From ATZT02 sp964655115 (lineage in GTDB: Bacteria > Actinomycetota > Actinomycetes > S36-B12 > UBA5976): a DNA stretch of 64,000 nt. The notes under the pieces were generated by a model. It was given only the letters and a program-made list of their open reading frames with translations. It was not told the DNA's origin and did not search any database. Position numbers and translations under genes: made by a program. Shown here one piece after another: positions 25,339 to 32,303 of the stretch; the first letter of the stretch is position 1, and each line of letters starts with the position of its first letter. The stretch covers positions 24,015 through 88,014 of the forward strand of contig CAZZKM010000003.1 of assembly GCA_964655115.1 (NCBI GenBank), written 5' to 3'.

Positions 25339-26688
25339 ATGTTTGTAGATCAAGTACTAATACATGCCAAAGCTGGCAGCGGTGGAAGTGGTTGCACATC
25401 AGTTCATCGCGAAAAATTTAAACCACTTGGTGGACCAGATGGTGGAAACGGTGGTCGAGGTGGAGATGTTGTTTTAGTAGTTGATGCAAATGTGACAACT
25501 CTTTTGGAATATCACCGACATCCACATCAAATTGCTCCAAATGGAAAACCTGGACAAGGAAGCCACAATAACGGGGCAAATGGTCCAGATTTAATTTTGC
25601 CTGTTCCTGCCGGCACTGTTGTTTATTCAATGCAAAATGAAATTCTCGCAGATTTAGTTAAACCAGATATGCGTTATGTAATTGCTGAAGGTGGTGCTGG
25701 TGGTTTAGGTAATGCTGCACTCTCATCTAATAAAAGAAAAGCGCCAGGCTTTTCTTTACTAGGTGAACCTGGAGAAATAAATGATGTAAAACTTGAACTT
25801 AAATCTTTGGCTGATGTTGCATTAGTTGGTTTTCCAAGTGCAGGAAAATCAAGTTTAGTTTCAGTTATTAGTGCTGCTAAACCAAAAATTGCAGATTATC
25901 CATTTACAACTTTGGTGCCAAATCTTGGAGTTGTAGAAGCAGGCGAGGAAAGTTTCACTGTCGCAGACGTACCTGGATTAATTGAAGGGGCAAGTGCGGG
26001 AAAGGGTTTAGGTTTGGAATTTTTAAGACACGTTGAAAGATGCGCTGTTTTAGTTCATGTAATCGATTGTGCAACCTTAGAACCAGGACGAGATCCAATA
26101 AATGATTTAGATGTCATAGAAAAAGAATTAGAAATTTATGGCGGTTTACAAGATAGACCACGACTAGTTGCTTTAAATAAAATTGATGTTCCAGAAGCAC
26201 GAGAATTAGCCGAAATGATGATTCCTGAATTAGAAAAAAGAAATTTAAAAGGCTTTATGATTTCAGCGGTTACCAGAGAAGGTTTAAAAGAATTAATATT
26301 TGCTATGTCGGAATTAGTTATCAAATGGCGAAAAGATCATATGGAGGATGAGAAGGCGCGCATAATAATTAGACCTGAAGGCGTTGGAAATATTGAATTT
26401 AAAGTTAGAAAAGTTGGCGAGAGATTTTTTGTTACAGGTAGCAAAGTAGAAAGATGGATTAAACAAACAGACTTTGCAAACGATGAAGCAGTGGGTTATT
26501 TAGCGGATCGTTTTGCCACATTAGGTATAGAGGATGCACTGAGAAAAGCTGGTGCCACACCAGGAGTAGAAGTTGCTATTGGGGAAGGCGAAGACGCTGT
26601 ACTTTTTGATTGGGATCCAGAAATTGATACAGGTGTTAAGAATATTCGTGGACCAAGAGGAACTGATATTAGATTGGATGGAAGATGA
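25339..26688 (+). CDS. obgE: GTPase ObgE/CgtA
   Basis: Ribosome-assembly and stress GTPase of 449 residues. The glycine-rich Obg domain occupies residues 1-158 (AGSGGSGCTSVHREKF, GGPDGGNGGRGGD). The G1 loop GFPSAGKSSL starts near residue 164, with G3 DVPGLIEGA and G4 NKID. A C-terminal OCT domain (about 350-430) is present. RBS AAGGTGG precedes ATG. It overlaps proB by four bases. Confidence 0.96.
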   Translation: MFVDQVLIHAKAGSGGSGCTSVHREKFKPLGGPDGGNGGRGGDVVLVVDANVTTLLEYHRHPHQIAPNGKPGQGSHNNGANGPDLILPVPAGTVVYSMQNEILADLVKPDMRYVIAEGGAGGLGNAALSSNKRKAPGFSLLGEPGEINDVKLELKSLADVALVGFPSAGKSSLVSVISAAKPKIADYPFTTLVPNLGVVEAGEESFTVADVPGLIEGASAGKGLGLEFLRHVERCAVLVHVIDCATLEPGRDPINDLDVIEKELEIYGGLQDRPRLVALNKIDVPEARELAEMMIPELEKRNLKGFMISAVTREGLKELIFAMSELVIKWRKDHMEDEKARIIIRPEGVGNIEFKVRKVGERFFVTGSKVERWIKQTDFANDEAVGYLADRFATLGIEDALRKAGATPGVEVAIGEGEDAVLFDWDPEIDTGVKNIRGPRGTDIRLDGR

Positions 26689-27827
26689 GTAAAGATTTAA
26701 GAAATCAAATCTCTAATTCCAAAAGAATCGTTGTAAAAATAGGTTCTTCCTCAATTACAACTGCACAAGGTGGGATTGACGAAGAAAAAATAAATCACAT
26801 AGTTCAAGCAATCGCAAAACATCACAATAAAGAGCATGAAATTGTTTTGGTTTCTTCTGGAGCAATTGCAGCCGGACTGGCACCTTTAAAACTTGACTCT
26901 CGTCCTAAAGATTTATCGTTACAGCAAGCTGTTGCAAGTGTTGGACAAAGTTTATTAGTTAATAAGTATTCTCAAGAATTTTTAAAACATGGAATAAACG
27001 TAGGCCAAGTTCTTTTAACAGCAGAAGACATGAGTAGACGTTCACATTATCGAAATGCGCAAAGAACATTTAACAAATTATTGGAAATGAAAGTCGTTCC
27101 AATTGTTAATGAAAATGACACTGTAGCCACAGATGAAATTAGAGTGGGAGATAACGACAGATTAGCTGGGATTGTTACTCACCTAATCAATGCCGATGCT
27201 TTAATTCTTCTCTCAGATGTAGATGGGCTTTATACCGCTCCACCAGGAAACAGCAATTCTAAATTTATATCTGAAGTAAAAGATTTCACTGAAATAGATG
27301 ATTTAGAAATAGGCGGAGCAGGAGCAAGTGGAGTTGGCACTGGAGGAATGTTTACAAAAGTTCAAGCAGCTCGCATTGCAAGTGCCGGAGGAGTTACCGT
27401 GTTAATTACTGATGCCAAAAATCTTGATTCTGTTTTTGATGGTAAAGAAGTTGGAACAATATTTTGGCCAAAGAAAGCAAAATTATCTGCAAGGTCACTT
27501 TGGATTGCACATGCTGCAGATATTGAAGGTCAAATAAAAATTGATCAAGGGGCAGCAAAAGCTCTTTTGACCAAACAAGCTTCTTTATTAAGTGCAGGGA
27601 TTAAAGACGTATATGGTGATTTCGAAGACGGAGCCGTTGTTGAAGTAATTGATGAAAACCGTCAAGTAATAGCCAAAGGCTTGACTAATTTTGATTCTTC
27701 AGAATTACCAAAAATGATTGGAAAGAATTCTGCCAAATTGATTGAGGAGTTTGGTGAGGGTTATGAAAAAGAAGTAATTCATCGTGATGATTTAGTTTTA
27801 AATAACGATATAATTTTGGATAAATAA
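26685..27827 (+). CDS. proB: Glutamate 5-kinase
   Basis: First enzyme of proline synthesis: phosphorylates glutamate to gamma-glutamyl phosphate. The amino-acid-kinase fold shows VVKIGSSSIT, LVSSGAIAAGL, NENDTVATDE and GTGGMFTKVQAA. A PUA domain follows at about residues 280-370. It overlaps obgE by ATGA and is followed by proA after 9 bp. Both G5K and PUA parts are complete (380 residues). Confidence 0.96.
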   Translation: MSKDLRNQISNSKRIVVKIGSSSITTAQGGIDEEKINHIVQAIAKHHNKEHEIVLVSSGAIAAGLAPLKLDSRPKDLSLQQAVASVGQSLLVNKYSQEFLKHGINVGQVLLTAEDMSRRSHYRNAQRTFNKLLEMKVVPIVNENDTVATDEIRVGDNDRLAGIVTHLINADALILLSDVDGLYTAPPGNSNSKFISEVKDFTEIDDLEIGGAGASGVGTGGMFTKVQAARIASAGGVTVLITDAKNLDSVFDGKEVGTIFWPKKAKLSARSLWIAHAADIEGQIKIDQGAAKALLTKQASLLSAGIKDVYGDFEDGAVVEVIDENRQVIAKGLTNFDSSELPKMIGKNSAKLIEEFGEGYEKEVIHRDDLVLNNDIILDK

Positions 27828-27836
27828 AGAGAACAA

Positions 27837-29132
27837 ATGACAAATCAAAATTCTAATCCAGTAGAGGCACTTGCAAAAAGAGCTAAAGAAGCAAGCTACG
27901 AATTATCTCAATTAAATAGGGATGTTAAAGATAGAGCTTTAACTCTTATGGCAAAAGATTTAATTCAAAAATCCAATGACATAGTTAAGGCCAATGAAAT
28001 TGATATAAAAAATGCGATGGAGAACAACGTTGATAAATATTTGATTGATCGATTAACTTTAAATGAATCAAGAATAAAAGAAGTAGCAAATGGATTAAAT
28101 GAAATTGCACAATTAAAAGATCCAGTTGGAGAAGTTGTAAGAGGATGGGTACAACCAAATGGATTAGAGATAGAGCAAATACGGGTACCTTTAGGTGTAG
28201 TAGGAATTGTCTATGAAGCAAGACCAAATGTCACAGTGGATGCAGTAGGAATCTGTTTAAAAAGTGGTAATTCAGTTCTATTAAGAGGATCGTCTTCGGC
28301 ACAAAATACTAATGCTGCCTTAATTAAAATTATGCGTGAAAGTTTAAAAAATTTGAACATTCCTGAAGATGCGATAATTCAAATTCCAGCCGATTCTCAT
28401 GAATCCGTTAAGCAATTAATGAATGCCCGTGGTCTAGTAGATGTTTTAATTCCAAGAGGAGGAGCATCTTTAATTGAATCAATCGTAAATGACTCGAAGG
28501 TTCCAGTAATTGAAACTGGAGTTGGTAATTGTCATGTTTATATTGACGAACATGCAGATATTGATATGGCCGTTTCTATTCTTGTTAATTCAAAAGTTTC
28601 TCGTTGCAGTGTTTGTAATGCTGCAGAGACATTTCTAGTTCATGAAAAGATTGCTGAAAACTTTTTACCAAAAGCTTTAAGTGAGTTGAAAAAATATGAT
28701 GTAACTATCCATGGAGATCAAAAAATAAAGAAATATTGCGAAGAAGTTGGAATTAATTATCTAGAAGCAACAGATCATGATTGGACTTGCGAATATTACA
28801 GTTTAGATATAGCTGCAGGCATAGTTAGTTCAATTGATGAAGCAATCTCGCATATCCGAAAATGGTCTTCCAATCACACCGAGGCGATAGTTTCAGATTC
28901 AGTGCAAAATGTTGAAAAATTTGTTAAAGAAGTAGATTCTGCAGCTGTGATGATAAATGCTTCTACTCGATTCACAGACGGTGGAGAGTTTGGATTTGGT
29001 GCAGAGATGGGTATTTCTAATCAAAAACTCCACGCCAGAGGTCCTATGGGATTATTAGAAATGACAAGCACTAAGTATGTTGTTAAAGGTAAAGGTCACA
29101 TCAGGGGAAATGTTGGTGAAATAAAGAAATGA
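27837..29132 (+). CDS. proA: Gamma-glutamyl phosphate reductase
   Basis: NADPH-dependent second step of proline synthesis. The aldehyde-dehydrogenase fold shows GVVGIVYEARPNVTVDA and the catalytic cysteine in SRCSVCNAAET (about residue 262). The C-terminal ARGPMGLLEMTSTKYVV is the family signature. Length of 431 residues is normal. Its TGA overlaps the ATG of the small downstream ORF. Its RBS is weak (AGAG), which fits coupling to proB. Confidence 0.96.
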   Translation: MTNQNSNPVEALAKRAKEASYELSQLNRDVKDRALTLMAKDLIQKSNDIVKANEIDIKNAMENNVDKYLIDRLTLNESRIKEVANGLNEIAQLKDPVGEVVRGWVQPNGLEIEQIRVPLGVVGIVYEARPNVTVDAVGICLKSGNSVLLRGSSSAQNTNAALIKIMRESLKNLNIPEDAIIQIPADSHESVKQLMNARGLVDVLIPRGGASLIESIVNDSKVPVIETGVGNCHVYIDEHADIDMAVSILVNSKVSRCSVCNAAETFLVHEKIAENFLPKALSELKKYDVTIHGDQKIKKYCEEVGINYLEATDHDWTCEYYSLDIAAGIVSSIDEAISHIRKWSSNHTEAIVSDSVQNVEKFVKEVDSAAVMINASTRFTDGGEFGFGAEMGISNQKLHARGPMGLLEMTSTKYVVKGKGHIRGNVGEIKK

Positions 29133-29260
29133 TCAGATTAAGTGAAGTTGCAGAAAAAGGTGTTGAACTTCCATTTCATCCATTAGTTTTTGGTTTTGGA
29201 ATGTTTGGATTATTAGTTGTGGCATTAATTGTGGTCACAAGGTTAAACGCAGACCGATAA
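29129..29260 (+). CDS. Conserved small membrane protein (43 aa)
   Basis: Reading from ATG at 29129, overlapping the proA stop by four bases (ATGA), gives 43 residues: an acidic N-terminus with LPFHPLVFGFGMFGLL, one hydrophobic helix (about residues 19-37, ending LIVVT) and a polar tail. The TAA at 29258-29260 is one base before nadD. I recall similar short one-helix proteins with an LP.P..FG motif between proA and nadD in other Actinobacteria. Function is unknown. The exact fit between its neighbours supports a real gene. Confidence 0.7.
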   Translation: MIRLSEVAEKGVELPFHPLVFGFGMFGLLVVALIVVTRLNADR

Positions 29261-29261
29261 A

Positions 29262-29825
29262 GTGAAATCCCGGATAGGGCTATTGGGTGGAACATTTAAC
29301 CCAATTCATTTTGGTCATATTGAAATAGCTAAAGCAGCACTAAATTTATTAAATCTTGATAAATTACTTTTTATTCCAGCTGGAAATCCTTGGCAAAAAG
29401 AAGATTTCATATCCTTTGACCATCGATTAAAAATGTTAAAACTTGCAATTAAAAATTTAGAAAAAGTTGAAATATCTGAAATAGAAAAAGATGAAAATCA
29501 ACCTTCCTACACCTATCAAACCTTGCAAAAACTCCACCCAATTTATCCTGATTCAGAATTTATTTTTTTAATGGGTAGTGATGCTGTAAAAAATATAGGA
29601 ACTTGGAAAGAACCAAATTTAGTGAAAACTTTAGCGAGGATTTATATTGTTCCCCGACAAAATGATCCAATTGTTGACTGGCATTTTGACCGATTACAGT
29701 TTAGTCCTATTCCTATTTCTTCGTCTCAAATTCGAGAAAAAATAAAAAATGAAGAGTCGATTGATGAATTTGTTCCATCAGAAGTAATCAAATACATCAA
29801 AGCCAATCAACTATATAAATCTTGA
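29262..29825 (+). CDS. nadD: Nicotinate-nucleotide adenylyltransferase
   Basis: Adenylates nicotinic acid mononucleotide in NAD synthesis. The nucleotidyltransferase motif GGTFNPIHFGH is at residues 9-19 and the C-terminal signature is SSSQIREKI (ISSxxIR type). Start is GTG. Length (187) is normal. The gene lies one base after the small ORF and upstream of rsfS, the usual nadD-rsfS order. Confidence 0.95.
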   Translation: MKSRIGLLGGTFNPIHFGHIEIAKAALNLLNLDKLLFIPAGNPWQKEDFISFDHRLKMLKLAIKNLEKVEISEIEKDENQPSYTYQTLQKLHPIYPDSEFIFLMGSDAVKNIGTWKEPNLVKTLARIYIVPRQNDPIVDWHFDRLQFSPIPISSSQIREKIKNEESIDEFVPSEVIKYIKANQLYKS

Positions 29826-29869
29826 GTGTGACATAATAAATACTAATGATAGAAAGTTTTGTTAATTAA

Positions 29870-30226
29870 GTGACAGCATCTTCAAAGTCTAAAGAAATAG
29901 CAACAATCGCAGCAAAAGCAGCCTTTGAAAAGCTTGCAACAGATGTGAAAATGATTGACGTAAGTTCTAGATTTCCACTGTCAGATATTTTTTTAGTTGC
30001 GTCTGTTAATAATGTAAGACAAGCACAAGCGGTCTCTGATGCAATTGAAGAAGAATTAAATAAAATTGGGGTGAAAGCCATTAATCGTGAAGGAAATTCT
30101 GAAAGCCATTGGCTATTAATTGATTTTTCAGAAATTTTAGTTCACATTCAATTAGCTGAAGATCGAGATTATTACGGATTAGAAAGATTATGGAAAGACT
30201 GTCCAATAGAGGAATTAGATGGGTAA
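29870..30226 (+). CDS. rsfS: Ribosomal silencing factor RsfS
   Basis: A 118-residue protein that binds L14 and blocks subunit joining under starvation. FPLSDIFLVASVNNVRQAQ and SHWLLIDFSEILVHI are the family core, with DYYGLERLW near the C-terminus. Start is GTG. It overlaps the downstream phosphatase by 8 bp. A TTGAGT/TAATGA pair about 35 bp upstream could be a weak internal promoter. Confidence 0.95.
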   Translation: MTASSKSKEIATIAAKAAFEKLATDVKMIDVSSRFPLSDIFLVASVNNVRQAQAVSDAIEEELNKIGVKAINREGNSESHWLLIDFSEILVHIQLAEDRDYYGLERLWKDCPIEELDG

Positions 30227-30866
30227 AAGACAATTGGTCCTTTGGAGACACGGTCGCACAAGTTGGAATTTAGAGCAAAGATTTCAAGGGCAAACTGATA
30301 TTCCATTAGACGAAGTTGGTATAGCACAAGCTAAAAAGGCAGCTTCACTTTTACAACATTTGAAGCCAAGTTACATAGTTTCATCAGATCTTTCTAGAGC
30401 TAATCAGACTGGTTCAATGCTGGCAGATTTGTTGAATTTACAAATCACAAAAGATAAAAGATTTAGAGAAACTGCTCATGGTGAGTGGGAGGGCTTGACC
30501 TATCCCGAATTAAAAAATAAATATGCCGATCAGTATCAAAATTGGTCTAATGGTGAAGAAATAAGACCTGGCACAACAGGTGAAACAAGAAGTGAAGTTG
30601 CCCAAAGAATGGTCGAAGGAATTTATGATCACATGAAATTAGTTCCAGATGGAAATGTATTTGTTATAGCAACTCATGGAGGTGCTGCAAGAGTTGCGGC
30701 AGGAAAATTAATGGGTTTGCCGCCAAAAACTTGGATATCACTTGGAATCATTAGTAATTGTTCTTGGATTGTTCTTGATGAGCCTCAAAAACCTGAACTT
30801 CCATGGCGATTAGTTGAATATAACGCGGGATCGTTACCAACACCTGCACTAAGTGACGATCGATAA
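30219..30866 (+). CDS. Histidine phosphatase family protein (phosphoglycerate mutase-like)
   Basis: A 215-residue branch-1 histidine phosphatase. The catalytic histidine is H11 in WRHGRTSWN, with the second arginine in SDLSRANQT, the acid in RETAHGEWEG and the second histidine in ATHGGAARV. In mycobacteria the gene in this place encodes glucosyl-3-phosphoglycerate phosphatase, so that activity is possible, but the fold hosts many specificities. It overlaps rsfS by 8 bp and is followed by tRNA-Ala. Confidence 0.88.
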   Translation: MGKRQLVLWRHGRTSWNLEQRFQGQTDIPLDEVGIAQAKKAASLLQHLKPSYIVSSDLSRANQTGSMLADLLNLQITKDKRFRETAHGEWEGLTYPELKNKYADQYQNWSNGEEIRPGTTGETRSEVAQRMVEGIYDHMKLVPDGNVFVIATHGGAARVAAGKLMGLPPKTWISLGIISNCSWIVLDEPQKPELPWRLVEYNAGSLPTPALSDDR

Positions 30867-30912
30867 TTTTTAGTTTTTTAAGTTTTCGATAGAGTTACAT
30901 TTCAAATATTTT

Positions 30913-30985
<73 letters not shown>

Positions 30986-31018
30986 CAATTATTTGTGTTA
31001 CATTTAATTTAAGAAAAA

Positions 31019-31112
31019 TCACGGGAGTTCGAACTTCATCGGACTGAGAAAGTGACAAACCTTGTGTCACTGACCGTTTAGACCGTTTGGGTAATGCCAG
31101 ATCGGGAGGAGT
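31019..31112 (+). promoter_or_regulatory. TPP riboswitch (THI element)
   Basis: The leader holds ACGGGAG, then the invariant CTGAGA (31044-31049) closing a P3 stem AGTTC/GGACT, then an optional hairpin AGTGACA-AACCTTG-TGTCACT (31051-31071), and GACCGTTTAGACC plus TTGGGTAATGCCAG (31088-31100). The last part forms P5 around the conserved TAATG. The order and spacing match the thiamine pyrophosphate riboswitch, although the P4 region looks about one base shorter on each side. The 3-prime end GGGAGGAG is also the ribosome site of the next gene, implying translational control. Confidence 0.87.
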
Positions 31113-31116
31113 AATT

Positions 31117-31689
31117 ATGTTTGTTTTATTTACTGCTTGGAATTATCAGATAACACTTTTAGAAATTTGTGCCGTAATTGCATCTTTAATTGGCGTGTGG
31201 TTAGGCACAACTGGAACTCGAATTACATGGCCTTGGTGGATATTAAGTAGTTCTTTATATGGAATTTTATTTTTCAATTTCGAATTATATGCAAGTGCCA
31301 TTTTGCAATTTGTATTTATTGTTGCTGCAATTTGGGGATGGTTTGGCTGGGGTAAAGAAGGAGCAAAGCCAACCAAATTATTAATTAAAGAAAGAATAAT
31401 TTGGTTTTTTCTTTCATTAACTTCATGGTTGATACTTGCACCAATGCTGGCTCTAATTGGAGCAGCTGCAACTTGGTTTGACTCCTTCATATTGGTGGGA
31501 AGTGTAGTTGCGCAAGTTTTAATGGTGAGAGAAAAATATGAAGCTTGGCCTATTTGGGTTGTTGTCAATGCAGTGGCAACTGTTCATTATGCAAGACAAG
31601 AACTTTGGTTTACTTCTCTTTTGTATTTAATTTTTATTTTTATAGCCATAGTTGGATGGAGAAAATGGCTAAAAAAAGCAATTAATTAA
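31117..31689 (+). CDS. pnuT: PnuC-family transporter, probable thiamine transporter PnuT
   Basis: A 190-residue, about seven-helix membrane protein of the PnuC/SWEET-like fold. Family features are the aromatic WGWFGW segment and the substrate-helix motif WPIWVVVN near residue 155. PnuC proteins move vitamin precursors by facilitated diffusion trapped by a kinase. The TPP riboswitch directly in front makes thiamine (PnuT) the likely substrate rather than nicotinamide riboside. ATG at 31117 has a perfect GGGAGGAG eight bases upstream; a TTG at 31087 lies within the riboswitch and is rejected. The kinase gene starts one base after its stop. Confidence 0.85.
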   Translation: MFVLFTAWNYQITLLEICAVIASLIGVWLGTTGTRITWPWWILSSSLYGILFFNFELYASAILQFVFIVAAIWGWFGWGKEGAKPTKLLIKERIIWFFLSLTSWLILAPMLALIGAAATWFDSFILVGSVVAQVLMVREKYEAWPIWVVVNAVATVHYARQELWFTSLLYLIFIFIAIVGWRKWLKKAIN

Positions 31690-31690
31690 A

Positions 31691-32293
31691 ATGCAAATTC
31701 AACAACTTTCAAATTTAGTTCAGTTTGTTAAATCTTCTGAAATTTATTGTGGCTCAAATAAACTAATTTGTATAGATGGACCTGCAGGTTCTGGAAAAAC
31801 AACTTTAGCCAAAAACATTCAAAAACTATTGAATGATTCTTACGTTATCCATATGGATGAAATTTATGAAGGCTGGCAAAATTCATTGAATAAAAATTTG
31901 ATATCAAATATCAATAATTGGATTATTTTGCCAATGAAAAAAGATGATCCTATTATTTATAAAAAATTTGACTGGCATCTTAATTTGAGAAATGAATCAG
32001 TTGTCATTAATAACTATAAATTTATAATTTTAGAGGGAGTTGGAGCAGCAAGTTTAGGGATTAGAGATAAATCTGCATTAAATATCTGGATTGAGGGGCG
32101 TAAAGAGATTCTATTAAAGCGAGTTTTAGATAGAGATGGAAATCAAATTGAAGAAGAAATGCAGTTTTGGCAAATTAAGGAACAGGAATATTTTTCAAAG
32201 CACGACACAAAAAAACATTGTGATATTTGGATAGATGGCAATTTTGAGCAAGAGATAGATACCGCATCACAATTCGTTTTGCTCAATCGGTAA
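31691..32293 (+). CDS. P-loop kinase, uridine-kinase-like, substrate unknown
   Basis: A 200-residue P-loop phosphotransferase. Walker A GPAGSGKT is at residues 30-37, a kinase-type acidic motif HMDEIYEGW at 54-62, ILEGVGAAS near 115, and an Arg-rich lid RKEILLKRVLDRDG near 137-150. It resembles the actinobacterial uridine-kinase-like family with FDW and EGVGA motifs, for which no substrate is established. It begins one base after pnuT and so lies in the TPP-riboswitch unit. Phosphorylating thiamine or a thiamine precursor to trap it is an inference from this context. Confidence 0.75.
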   Translation: MQIQQLSNLVQFVKSSEIYCGSNKLICIDGPAGSGKTTLAKNIQKLLNDSYVIHMDEIYEGWQNSLNKNLISNINNWIILPMKKDDPIIYKKFDWHLNLRNESVVINNYKFIILEGVGAASLGIRDKSALNIWIEGRKEILLKRVLDRDGNQIEEEMQFWQIKEQEYFSKHDTKKHCDIWIDGNFEQEIDTASQFVLLNR

Positions 32294-32303
32294 ATTTTAC
32301 CTT

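Noticed and set aside
31117..31689. Annotation as nicotinamide riboside transporter PnuC
   Set aside because: The gene is directly behind a TPP riboswitch, and its family includes thiamine-specific PnuT members.
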